Below are positions 12,001 to 23,330 of a stretch of 64,000 nt of DNA, in pieces; within the stretch, counting starts at the first letter, position 1; each line of letters starts with the position of its first letter. The position numbers and the translations under genes were made by a program. This DNA is from Adenanthera pavonina. Lineage: Eukaryota > Streptophyta > Magnoliopsida > Fabales > Fabaceae. Below the pieces are notes generated by a model. The model searched no databases. It saw nothing but the letters and a program-made list of their open reading frames with translations, and was not told the origin of the DNA. The DNA lies in contig JAIVEN010000013.1 in assembly GCA_026686845.1 (NCBI GenBank), forward strand, positions 6,220,001-6,284,000. Direction: 5' to 3'.

Positions 12001-13147
12001 CTTCGAGTGGTAACACCGTGAGCATATAAGCATAAATCAGTAACTTGTGAGTGATAAAGTCACCACATATGCTGATTATCTTTTCTCAAAATATATGTTA
12101 TAATCACATTTTTTTAACTCATTTTTCTTTTAGATAACTATGTGTAGAGGGTGTTATTTATTCTCATGATAAAAAAATAAAAAAAAAAATAATTTGCACA
12201 GAGAATCATTTGTCTTCTTTCAAATCTTTTTTATGCCTTTTTGTCTCGAGTGGCCTCACTGTGGACATTTAGGTATCAATGGGTATATTGTGAGTGATAA
12301 AGTCGCCACATAAGCCAATTGATTTTATTTTGTAAAAATAATATTATTTTCAAATATTTCCTTTTTAAATCAAAATAAAAATGTTCAAAATCGCACATAA
12401 TTTTAATCATATTTTCTAAATTGAAGAAAAACATGTTTTCTCCTTTAAAAATTGATTAAACAATATATATATATAATAAAAAAATGAAAAGAACAAATAA
12501 TGGAAATTAATCTATCTTTTACGAATTAAAACATACCAACCAATTCTGAAAATTGTTTTCTTTGTGAAAAGACAAAATTATTTTCTATAAACCTCTCTTT
12601 TCAAAGAAATATATAATAAAAAAATACCAACCCAGTGACACACGCTTTTTTTAGTCCGAACTACGTCGACTTTGATCCCTATCGCAGGGTACGTAGGTCC
12701 CAGACTCTTCTGGGTCAAGTCTACTTTTGTAAATAAATAACATTTTCCTCTTAATTTATTTTCCTAACTTTTCATATTTTCATTTTATTCTTTATTTTCA
12801 TTTTTACATTTCTCTTATTTTTATATTTATTTGTGCATGTGAATGGTAAAAGAGCAATCAAAATAATTTTTAAAAGCCATAAAAATTACATGATTAACCT
12901 AAAGTAACCGTTCTTAGGAATGAGTGTTGTGGGGGTGCCTAACACCTTCTCCACTCACAATCGTACTCCCGAACTCAACTCTGATTCGCAGACCACCCTT
13001 ATCCTTTTTTGTTTTTATTTCGGCTTTCCAAAATTTCTCTCAAAATTTTGGTGGCGACTCCCTCCGAAATCGGCCTCCGTCATGTGGACCGATTTCTCTT
13101 TTTCTTTCATTTCTCGTGCCATCCGCATCGCATTTTCGGGTGTGACA
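9089..13147 (+). mobile_element. Very long gypsy LTR (Ogre/Tat-like), isolated
   Basis: The segment starts TGTGAACACCGTATTTTG and ends CGGGTGTGACA, the TG...CA ends of an LTR, about 4.06 kb apart. Inside are phrases I associate with plant Tat/Ogre LTRs: TACGTAGG at about 12690 and GGTGGCGACTCC at about 13050. There is a purine-rich, GC-richer block (9360-9830) and an internal degenerate repeat (11291-12312). No primer-binding site follows the right end, and no gag-pol coding sequence is present on either side. It is therefore either a solo LTR or the 3' LTR of a truncated element. The word CAACT occurs at both edges (9085-9089 and 13146-13150) but overlaps the TG/CA termini, so it may not be the true target-site duplication. 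Family placement is from pattern memory, not a search. Confidence 0.7.
11291..12312 (+). repeat. Alternating A/B degenerate tandem repeat inside the LTR
   Basis: Five diverged copies of a core of about 75-85 bp begin near 11291, 11495, 11772, 11996 and 12238. Each begins with a CGAGTGG-like word and ends in GTGAGTGATAAAGTC-like sequence, with AT-rich spacers between. Copies 2 and 4 read GGTAACACCGTGAGCAT and copies 3 and 5 read GGCCTCACCGTGGACATT. The array therefore looks like a two-unit higher-order repeat with a dimer period of about 470-500 bp. Confidence 0.7.
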
Positions 13148-14150
13148 ACTTTCAATTCAAAAAGCTTCAACTATGGAATGTAAACATCTCCACTATTATA
13201 TATATATATATATATATTCTCTGTTTTATTTTGTCGGAAAAAGAAATGAAAATAACAGGATGAGATTTTGATAATTTGCAAGGTATATAAAATTCCAACC
13301 ATCTTAAGTGCTCATAAAATATATGGCAAAATGACGATATGCCGCACAAATTAATCGCATTCAGTCTTCCTCATTTTCTAGCAAAACAGAAGCATTACGA
13401 GGTGCTTGTTAACAGTTTTAGATATTTATTTTTGTTATTGCACAAAAGCAAAATATACAATATGATTATTATTATTATTTACCTTATTTGGTATGATTAT
13501 TTTTCATATGCACGTTTTTTGGGTAATACTTAATGGATATTAGTATGCAGTTGTGTGAGTTATGTGATTATAATATGTTAATTGATAACTTGATCATCAG
13601 GTCATGCATGTTCTTTATAGTGTCAACTTCTATAAATTACTTAGCATGCGTTAAAATTATTCTTATTCATGCATAATACCAAATTTTTTTTCTCTATCAG
13701 AAACAAAAATAATGTTGAATTTTGATCTTAACTTAAATATTTTGGCTTTGTTATGGATCAAATTCAATTAAAATTTAACATAAATATCAATAAGGTTTTG
13801 ACACATTTAGCAGATAGTTAGGTTCCTTAAAAATATTGTCCCGAGTTTCATTTCGATTATTTCTACGTCTCAAAGGGATTAATTTTCAATTGTCAGTTGG
13901 GGATACCCTTAGCACTCACTAAAAGAAATAACATAAATTATTTAATTAAAAACTCATGCACTGCACAAGATTCTGTCTAACTTTCAGATAAAATTTTAAT
14001 TTAAATCATTCATATCAAAGATGATCATGCACATGCCCACAAAATTCAAAGCTTTGAAGAAAATTTGAAGCACATTACAATTACATATCATATATGAGAA
14101 TATTGTCATGAGATTGATCACTAATATATATATTCACCTTTAGTGAATTT
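13148..14150. other. Intergenic DNA between two LTRs
   Basis: AT-rich and without a gene. A (TA)n run lies at about 13197-13217. Confidence 0.5.
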
Positions 14151-15803
14151 TGTTGAATCAAGTGCTTTGATAATTGCAAACTAACCTTCTAGAGCTTGGA
14201 AAGAAAATATCAAAGATGCATGGAAAATCCCAAATGAAAAAATCCAAGTAAAATCAGTACAAGATTAGATATAAGATTTATTATTATGTTTGAGTTGAGT
14301 AAAAGATTTTGAATTGGCAAAAGAAAGTTTTTAAAAATCTGATTCAATGTTCATTCATGGAATACTTGAAAAATACCCACTTACAGACGAACTTTAAAGT
14401 GATATAGCGAAACTATTGCTTTGAAAATTTGAACTTTAACTTTTGAAATTCGAATTTCGAATTAAAAATAAGTTAGTCAGAAAAGAGATCCTTCTGACAG
14501 ACGAACTTTAAATGCAGAAATTCGAACTTTGACATGAGTCTAATGAGAGCCTTCTCTGACAGATAAACTTTAATTTTGAAAATTCGAATTTCTAATAAAC
14601 TACAATTTATAAAAATTGAAAATTCGTCTGAGGATATTTCAAAGTTCATCTGAAAGTGAAGATTCAAAAGAATTTTAAATTGCTCACTAACAGACGAACT
14701 TTGATTTTAAAAATTTGGACTTTAGAAAACAAAACTTGCAAGTCTGTTTTAACAATCAGTTGACATACGAATGTTGGTATTCAGAAGTTTGAACTTTGAA
14801 TTAAATCTTATAGGAAGCCTCTCTGACAAACGAACTTTGAACCTTGGAAGTTCAAATTTTGAAAAGATGAACTTTTGTGCCTTACTGAGCTGATCACTGA
14901 TAGACGAATTTTGGGTACCAAAATTTGAACTTTGAAGGCACTGTAGCAGTATAGGACAAATGTTTACACTTATTAGATGACCTTTAACTTGAAAATTCGT
15001 ATGTTCCAACATAGAAATATTCTTCAAAGATGAAAATTCGAACTTTACTTCATAACAGATGAATTTTGAAGTTCAACGTTAAAGTTTTTGACTTTCGATA
15101 TCTTCGAAATTCGTTTATTGACCAACCAAAATTCGAACTTTGAGTGTCAGAAGCATTAAATGCGGTTAGTGAATGGATAATTTTTCAAACTAACTGTTGG
15201 GTAACTTCTCTAACGGATAGATTTTGTCTCTCACGTATAGTTAAGACCTAAATCTATAAATAAAATCTCATTTGAAGTTGTGGGTAACAAAATTAACATT
15301 GTATATACTGAAACTCTGTCAAATTCTCAACTCAAAGTCTTTTACTCTCCTACTTCATACTTCTGCACTTTAACTTTTATATACACTCTAAATTAGAGAG
15401 TTCACTCTTTGTAATCAATCTTATTTTCATCTAGAAGAAAGATTTTCTTATGAGGGATTATCACAAGAGATTTGAAAAGCACTTAGTTAGAATGCAACAA
15501 GAGAAGTTGTAAGCTCTAGGAACAGAGTATCAAAACTGTATTGTGGTAATTACAAGAAATCCACTTAATTCTTACAAGATAGTAGATAATCTCAAATAGT
15601 TGCTTGGGAACTGGACGAAAATCAAGATAAAGAGACTGAACCAGGATAAACATATGTGTCTTCCCTTCTTTTCTATTGCTTTTACCTTACTATATCTATA
15701 TACTCTGTTTTACTGTCATTTCTGCCTTTATCACTCTTCTAATTTTTACAGAAAATTTTAATCTTCCCAATTCACCCCCCTTGAGAAGCCAGCATATCTA
15801 ACA
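14151..15803 (+). mobile_element. Copia SIRE/Maximus-type solo LTR with TSD AATTT
   Basis: The left end TGTTGAATCAAGTGCTTTGA and the right end (CAATTC-type phrase, seven C, TTGAGAAGCC, ending ATCTAACA) are the recognisable ends of SIRE-lineage copia LTRs. The termini form the short inverted repeat TGTT/AACA. The five bases AATTT occur directly before (14146-14150) and directly after (15804-15808), a perfect 5-bp target-site duplication. No internal region is present, so this 1653-bp unit is a solo LTR left by LTR-LTR recombination. The first half is built of many diverged copies of a word like GACGAACTTTGA paired with AAATTCGAACTTTGA. Confidence 0.88.
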
Positions 15804-16190
15804 AATTTTCCTCAGTTCAATTCTTTACAACAACACTTAAGAGGGCAAGTTTCAATCATAGTGTAGTACAAGTTGAGGGGAATTAATAATAAACTTTTAG
15901 CTAATAAAAGTAATACGGTCCTAATTTATAATAATGTTTCTAGTTTGATCCCCACATATGATTATTCCCTGTGCAAGTGGGTGGCAGCTAGCTAGATAGG
16001 TTTATTGGGCCAAGCACATCAAGTTGAAGAGTTAAAAAGAGGGTTGTGTATTCAGGTTTCAGGAAAGAGACGCACACGGCGAGACTCAGACATGAACCTG
16101 ACACAGCACCAACATGAGTTGTTATATATATACATAATAACATTGAGCGTCTGAAAATGACATCATAACAACCTACGTACCTCCCATAAC

Positions 16191-16226
<36 letters not shown>

Positions 16227-17148
16227 TAACGAGATTTGATCCACGGAATATGGTTCAAACTCGTTTTCTTCCCTCTTAACACCCACCGACGTAAATGTCT
16301 TACTCTCTCTCTCTTTTTCTTCTTGTTATTTTATGTTCTTTCATATATATTATAGTTTGTAATTGTAATTTTTTCATGAAAGAGAGGAAAAAAAAATTAT
16401 GCCTTCTCAAGAACATACTTCAAACATCTCCATTGAATATAACCCAATATTTTAAATTAAAGATGAGTATTTTAATTTAATTAATATTTCTGTTTCAAAG
16501 CGTTAATATGGTGTCTGCGTCAATATATTTATGGCCTCATAGTATTTTTCATTTTATTTTTTTGTATATTATCTCAAACAAGCAATGCAAGTGGAAAGCG
16601 CAACTAGCATAAAGTGATTGATATCAATATTGAAGAAAACATAGAATATGTTACGTTAATATATTATCATTACAAATTTTATTTCTGTAACTATTAAAAA
16701 AATAAAAGACGAGGCTGGTCAATGTTACACTTGATTGAGATGTAAAAAATAACTAGACATATCATTTCATGTATTATATGAAATCTACTATTCATAACTC
16801 ATAAAAAGCAAGGCTTATTATGAATATTATGTGATATATTGAGCCACTTTTCTTTTTCTCTAAATTAAGAGGAAGATTCCCATGTGAACCATTTATTGTC
16901 ATTTTTAGTAAACGCGTTCAAAGCAAAATTATTGTTGAGTGAAAAATTGTGGGCAAAAGGAATCTCTCTAAAGTAATAATTAAAAAAATAAAAAAGGAAA
17001 TGATTTGGGGTTATCACTTTCATTAATTAGAGCAGTGTTGGTTTGAATTATTGATAATCAATCAGTTGAGTGAAGAATATTGATGTCGCTATCCCTGTGA
17101 TGTGCTACACTAACTAATTGGAAAATTTGTCATAAATGGGCCATCAAA
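15804..17148. other. Intergenic DNA with (AC)n microsatellite
   Basis: No gene is seen. An AC dinucleotide run spans 16195-16225, and a short CT run lies near 16301-16315. Confidence 0.6.
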
Positions 17149-17614
17149 GGAAAATTCTAGAGAAATAACACGGAAATAAAATATTTTTAAAAATTTACCT
17201 TAAATCTACCTAATTTCTAAAAGCTACCAAGATTTGTAATTAAAATTAAAATTAGAAGATAAAAGATAAAAGTGTCATTCCCATGCAAGTGACTAATTTG
17301 CAAGTGAAAATAATATAGTTGTAACTAACAAGTGTTTATTTACAAGTGAAATGAGTTCAGTTGGAAGTGATAATAGTATCACTTGTGTGTCACTTGTAAA
17401 CAAATACATGTCAGTTGCAAATATATCATTATCACTTGTAAATGAACATTTGTCACTTTACAAATAGGTCACTTGTACATGAAGGACATTTTCACCTTTT
17501 TACCTTTTAGTTTTGATTCCAATTACAAACCTTAATAGTTTTTGGAAATTAGGTGAATTTAGAGTTGCTTTTTGGAAATACTTTATTTCCTTGGTATTTA
17601 GTTGAAAATTTCCC
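17149..17614. mobile_element. Palindromic MITE with long terminal inverted repeats (Mutator-like)
   Basis: The left roughly 130 bp (GGAAAATTCTAGAG...ACCTAATTTC...GTTTGTAATT-like words) match the reverse complement of the right roughly 130 bp with visible but modest divergence. Between them are several copies of CACTTGTAAA and its complement TTTACAAGTG arranged around a centre near 17370, so nearly the whole 466 bp can fold on itself. Long TIRs without coding sequence suggest a Mutator-like MITE. I could not find the expected 9-bp target-site duplication. Confidence 0.65.
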
Positions 17615-18149
17615 TAGGAATTATATATTGAAATGAATTTTTCGTCTAAATAATAGGGCAGATATTATTAATTGAATAAAAAAGTATATGATCTACAATT
17701 CTTTAATTTTGTGACCCTGTAAGGGTATCTTTCAGCACAAGAAATTAACAAATATTAATATGATATATATATATATATATAGTATATACACACATAGACA
17801 CACAAGTAAAATTAAGTAGCAAAATTAGTAGCTTAATTTTTTAACACATGAGATCTCTGTTAACAAGTGAAGATTTATGACTTACATTTTTATTAGGGTT
17901 TAGGGTTTATACCTTCACGAGTTATTTAGTACATATATAAATGAAACGAAATTAATGAAGAAAATAAAATAAAAAGGTTACTATCATATTATTGAATCAA
18001 ACAGTTCAACACTGCAAGAGACGAGATAATCACGTGACAAACTGTGGTGGGTGTCCCAACTGAAAATAACAATTCAACATTGAAGTGAATGAATAGGAAG
18101 TGATTGGTGATATTCACCTTAGTTTAACTTCAACAAAAATAACAGGACT

Positions 18150-18183
<34 letters not shown>

Positions 18184-18780
18184 ACAAGATTGAAGAGTGT
18201 AAAAATTAGGATTTTTTATGAATAGACAATAGTTTGCTTAATTTTTTTGGTATAATTATTTTATATCTAAAACTTAATTTCGAGTCACATTCAAGTATTG
18301 TCTAACTCAAATGGATAATTTTTTTAACGTGATTTTTTTTATGCATAAAATTTGAATTTGAGAATTACTTAGGAGTGTTAGATCCTTTAATTACCACTCA
18401 ATGATTTTATCATATGTTTTTAAGAAGAACTTTGTTTTTTATAATTTTCAATTGTCATTAATATAAATTATGGAATCTTAAATTTCATTTTCTTTTCATC
18501 TTAAAGCAGAAACGATAGATCATTTGCTACCACTGAATTTTTGTCCACAGAAAATAAAGAATCCGATGAGTGGAGGAATCCAAATTCGACTCCATTGATA
18601 GGAACTCATAAGAGGATATGTTCCGCGAGAACGTTGACGTAACCTCACAAATTTTGAAAAATAATAATAAACAATAATAAAAAGAAAAAGAGAAAATTGG
18701 GTTTTAAGACAAAAAAAAAAGATGTTTGGATTCTAGGTTAAACAAATTCTATTCTCATCTGAAAAAAAAATCAACTTTGA
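17615..18780. other. Intergenic DNA with telobox-like sequence and (TA)n
   Basis: No gene. TTAGGGTTTAGGGTTTA, two units of the plant telomere repeat, lies at 17893-17909. TA runs lie at about 17762-17781 and 18152-18180. Confidence 0.6.
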
Positions 18781-18824
18781 TCCCATTTCCCAAATAAATT
18801 ATTTTTTTTGGTCCCATTTCCCAA
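18781..18824 (-). repeat. Micro-retroposon scar E
   Basis: TCCCATTTCCCAA at 18781-18793 is repeated perfectly at 18812-18824. The 18 bp between are ATAAATTA, then a T-run and GG, which on the minus strand read CC followed by the A-run. Confidence 0.6.
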
Positions 18825-19151
18825 TTTTCCCAAAGAAAAATTGACATAATCGGACTGATGATGGCTTCTGATCTGGAATCTTGAATGGCTTATTTGATAC
18901 TTCCAAATTTAGGCCTAGCATCAGAATCTGGAATCTTAGATTCAAAAGTGAAAGTCTAGATTCTTATGTTTTTCATGTTCTGGGGTTTTAATTAAAGGAA
19001 GCATTTAATATACTCTGAACTATATACTGGAATTAATATTTAATTACAGGCTCTGATATGAGCTTAACATGTAGTATATTACGTTATGTAAAGAACATAA
19101 GTTTGATGCAAAAATTACTGGCGAAAGATGATTAACTGACTCTGGATATGG

Positions 19152-19182
<31 letters not shown>

Positions 19183-21156
19183 TCTACTTTAGTATATATA
19201 TATATATATTCTACTTTAGTATAATCATTACTCAAATTAAGCAGTGGATACAGTTGCCTCATATAAAATATAGGACAGGCATGAGAAGACAAGGTTAGTG
19301 CTAATTATTATTACTTCGGATTCTGACAAAATCAAATTAATATATATATATATATTATATGGGCTTTTGAGAAATTTTTTTCTTAGTTTATAATATAAAG
19401 TATTATGTACTAATTTGTCTTTTTAATTTCTCATTTATTTAATGACTAGTTTTATGACTTATATTGGAATAATGGAAAAGAGTTGAATAAAAAGAGATAA
19501 AAATAATTTTTTTTTCAGAAATTTAAAGATGTAATAAATTTTTTTTAAGATGTATGAAATTATTTGATATACCTTATATTATAAACTAGAGAGTATAAAA
19601 AACTGACATCACATGCATGCAGAACCCTACATAGGGTTTTCTTGGTTCTAATTCATATATATATATATATATATTATTTTATGTGTTTAATCTACAAGTG
19701 GTTAATTCTGATTCTGTTTTCTACTTTTAAAAATGACCCAACCACACTCACTTTCTTAAGTACCACGTATTTGTCTATACATTTTATTGTAAGAGCAATG
19801 TAATTTGATGTGATATGATAGGATCCCTCCGTATTATTAGTAATTAATAATGATTATAGTATGATTTAACCGCCCACAATGATTCCTCTTCAAGTATTAA
19901 CATATGATTCAGCATCTATTTAAAAAAGAAATAGTGATTCCTGTTTCAATAACTCATTAGATTAAATGAAACTTTCATTTTAATAATTTTAAGTAACTCT
20001 ATTGAATTCGAACAGGAATTTCCTTGTCGAAAATGAAATAAATTGAGCCCAACAATGTTTGATTCGGACACGATGATATGATATCTAATAGTAGTATCCA
20101 AAAAATAAAATAAATTTTCTAAAACTTATATAAATAAAGTGATTTATAAATTTAATATTCCAAAATCAAGATTAAGATGTAATATCAAGACTTCTGATAT
20201 AATTCTCGGTGGTTTAGAGTTTTCTGATAGAGCAAGTTAGCCAATTGTTCAATGGATACATTTTAGAATTTTAGATCATTTAAAATTAACTTAAACTGTT
20301 TAAATTTTAGTGTTATTAACTAAACCTTCAAATTGAAAGATCATTTTAATATTGCATTTGCTTCCTTCAAAAATTTTTAAAATGAAAGATTTTTTAAGAA
20401 AAAATTAGATAATTGAAAACTAATCCTTTTGAAATATAGAATTATTGTAGTAAGTTTTATCTCCACCTTTTCCATACATAAGCCACTTTCATTTTAGATA
20501 AAAACACACTTTTAATACATTAAATTTACACTAAATTTCATTTTAGTTCTTTAACTTTATTTTTTTTTAGTCCTCTAATTTTCAAAATATAACAATAAGT
20601 TTTCCTATTATTAACACCATTAACTATGTTAACCCCAAATGTTGACAAAGTATTATTTAATGTTGTCATATATCAATTTTCACTACTAAGTTATTAACAT
20701 TATTATGTATTCATTAATTTTAAGTTTAAAATTTTTTTTAGATTAAATTGAAAATTTAAAAATAAATAATTACAAATAACTGACTTCACAAAATCTTAAT
20801 TTTAAGATTTTTTTTCCATAAGAAAGAGTTGGATGATTGTGTAAGTATTTAAAAATATTTTGTTAACATATGAGAATATTTTGTTAGTATTTTTCATTAA
20901 AATAATTAAATGTGTTACTGATGAGAAATTTTTTATTATATTTTAAAAATTAAAGAATTAAAAAGAAACAAAAAAAAGTTAAAAAATAAAATAAAATTTA
21001 ATGTATAATTAAGAAATTAAAAGTGAATTTCTACCTTGTATTTATTTTGATGCACTTGCCTTTTTTTTTTCTCTTTTTTGTGAGTAATGGGGTCATAATT
21101 CCACGGAGAAACAAAACCAAAACTAATTTTGAATTAATATGGTAACGAATGCAACG
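18825..21156. other. AT-rich intergenic DNA with several (TA)n runs
   Basis: No gene. TA or CT/TA runs lie near 19150-19210, 19341-19355 and 19655-19672. The stretch 19168-19210 holds a duplicated TATATATTCTACTTTAGTAT phrase. Confidence 0.5.
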
Positions 21157-21245
21157 GTACAAATCGTAATAATAAATACGAGGCTTCAGGCCAAAAAATA
21201 ATAAATACGAGGCCACAGTACAAATCGTAATAATAAATACGAGGC
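21157..21245 (+). repeat. Local direct repeats around micro-retroposon scar G
   Basis: TAATAAATACGAGGC occurs at 21170-21184 and 21199-21213, separated by 14 bp reading TTCAGGCC plus six A. A longer word that includes it (28 bp, starting GTACAAATCG) occurs at 21157-21184 and 21218-21245. A tiny polyadenylated insert plus a local duplication explains the pattern. Confidence 0.6.
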
Positions 21246-21855
21246 TACATGCCTGGCATCGGATGCTTGGTTGCTACGATGGGTACAAGTCTAGTCAGAG
21301 TTGGGCCACGACCGTGGGCCCACTTCTGCAATAATAAACCATCACACGTAGGGCCCAGAAGGTCTGGTCAAGGTGAAACCGGTGGCCCACTCCACATTTT
21401 CAGGCCCATAAAAATGAAATTAGTTCAGTGATTCTAGTGGCCATTACTTACAGTACTACCATATAGATGGAAGTACCATTGACGGGCACAGTTGACAATT
21501 TGGATAAAACCTCCAAATTTCTAGTGGGCCAAGGAGCCCAACCCCGGGCCTGAGCCAGTCGATTAAGAAGTTTGTTAGCTTTATTTTCTTTGTGGCCCAC
21601 GTGGTCCCCAGGTTATTCTGGACCGCCCAATGTGCCTAATCTCAATGCCCCTAATTACGTCACTTAAGTGGGATTAGTTGTTTGACCTAATTAGAAGTTC
21701 ATAATTATTACGGAATCACCACTGTCTCTTAGTCTAGCAATTCAATGCTCTCATCATTGTTATGAACCTTCCCATATCTTCACCATTTTTTGTATATTAT
21801 TTATTTTTATTTTTTGTCTATTATTTATTTTTATATCGATATTTCACTATTCAAT
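21246..21855. other. Slightly GC-richer intergenic stretch
   Basis: The region 21246-21660 is less AT-rich than its surroundings, but only short, unconserved open frames are present. I see no gene. Confidence 0.4.
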
Positions 21856-21900
21856 ATATGGTATAATTTTTTTTTGGCCTGATATGGTATAATTTTTTTA
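21856..21900 (-). repeat. Micro-retroposon scar F
   Basis: ATATGGTATAA followed by a T-run occurs at 21856 and at 21882. Between them the insert reads T-run then GGCCTG. On the minus strand this is CAGGCC plus A-run, the same 3' end as scar G in the opposite orientation. Confidence 0.6.
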
Positions 21901-21915
21901 ATAACAAACCATTAA

Positions 21916-22299
21916 GGGTCTATTTAGTTGATCTTTTCCAAAAGGAAACCATGATTAAAAATAATGGTTTTCTAAAAAATATATTTAATCAAACACAAAT
22001 TATCTTTTTAAAAAATAAAAAATGGGTTAAACTATGGTTTTGAAAAGAGAAGGAGATAATTACTTTTCTTTTTCCAAAATCATGATTTTGGAAAAGGAGA
22101 TGGATATTAATTTTATATTATACATCTAAATGTACTTTTAACTCTTATCATCCAAACAGATTTTTTGTCAAACTATAATTTTACAGAAAGAATATTCAAA
22201 ATGAAATAATTTACAGCAAACTTACTTTTACTAAATTTTATTTTTATAAATTTCATTTATTCTAACTTACTTTTATAAAACTGAAAATCAAATGGATCC
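21916..22299. mobile_element. Tourist-like MITE with TSD TAA
   Basis: Terminal inverted repeats GGGTCTATTTAGTT (left) and, read in reverse, GGATCCATTTGATT (right) are directly flanked by TAA at 21913-21915 and 22300-22302. A TWA target and G-rich TIR start are typical of PIF/Harbinger-derived MITEs. There is no coding sequence in the 384 bp. Confidence 0.65.
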
Positions 22300-22302
22300 T
22301 AA

Positions 22303-23089
22303 ATATCCGAAACTCATATTAAATTTTAATTAATTTGGGTCTAGTTGGAAAAGACTACAAAGATAATAAATTTTTTTTTCAACAAGTATTTAAGATAGCT
22401 ACATAAATAAGGCTCAAACATGATATTACCGGTTACACTAATGGAGCCCTCAATTAGTGGAGATATATGCTTGCTGGTTGTATAATATAAATTTTATTGC
22501 AAGTTGCACAATTTAAAAGGCATAAACAGTATGGTCTATTTCTCAAACACATATAATACATGGAAAAATATATTTAGATAATTTTATATTATTATTTGAG
22601 ACGTCGTGTTTCTTTAACCACTTATTACATTTTTGTTTTTATCACAACAACTTGTTACATGCTATATTGGATAATAGTATATGAAACAAGAATATATTAC
22701 GTAAAGACTAGTACATAAAATGTCAAAATGATAGTGTACCTTACATTATCTTTTTTAAATAGAATATATTCATTTATTTCATAAATTTAGAAAAGTAAAA
22801 TTAATACCTAAGTTTCTTAGAAAAATTTTCCGCCTAAACAAGTAGATCCCGTTGTTATACTACAAAGTTCTTTTAAGAAAAAAATACATTTCATGATTTT
22901 TGTCAAAATATAAAAATTAAAAAAAAAATCATCAACCAAAATTTATTTTAATTCTTTAAAATATTGAAAGGTTAGTAAAAATTTATTTTTACTTTTATTT
23001 TCGCCTACTACTATAAATTTACAAATTACAATCACGATTTTCATCTATGACGTTCACGGACCACCAGCTTCTCATGAAAAACGAAACAA
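22303..23089. other. AT-rich intergenic DNA
   Basis: Nothing recognisable beyond AT-rich sequence. Confidence 0.5.
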
Positions 23090-23330
23090 TAAAAAATCGT
23101 GACGTGATTTTTTTTTTTAAGAAAAGTGGGGTCCAGTTGAGCAGGAATCATACACGTGGTAGGTGGTAAGAGGTTACGTCAGCAAATAGCGAAATGGTGG
23201 TAGCCACGTGGAGTGTGGGCTCTTGATTGGATGCGTTTTGACGCACTCCAAACATGATACAGTTACTCATGTCTGACCTCTTCACAATACTAACAGATAT
23301 AGTAATACACTTCCCAGATCGACGTGGACG
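23090..23330 (+). promoter_or_regulatory. Cluster of ACGT-core (bZIP-type) sites upstream of the S40 gene
   Basis: Within about 60 bp are two G-boxes, CACGTG at 23153-23158 (ACACGTGG, ABRE-like) and CCACGTGG at 23204-23211, plus TTACGTCA at 23174-23181. Further ACGT cores lie near 23101 and 23325. The cluster is about 1.1 kb upstream of the S40/DUF584 start codon. Binding by ABA or stress bZIP factors is inference from the motif type. Distance makes the link to the gene uncertain. Confidence 0.4.

Noticed and set aside
9085..13150. CAACT on both sides of the long LTR as a target-site duplication
   Set aside because: The five bases overlap the TG and CA terminal bases of the LTR, so taking them as the duplication would remove the normal termini. 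Kept only as an alternative.
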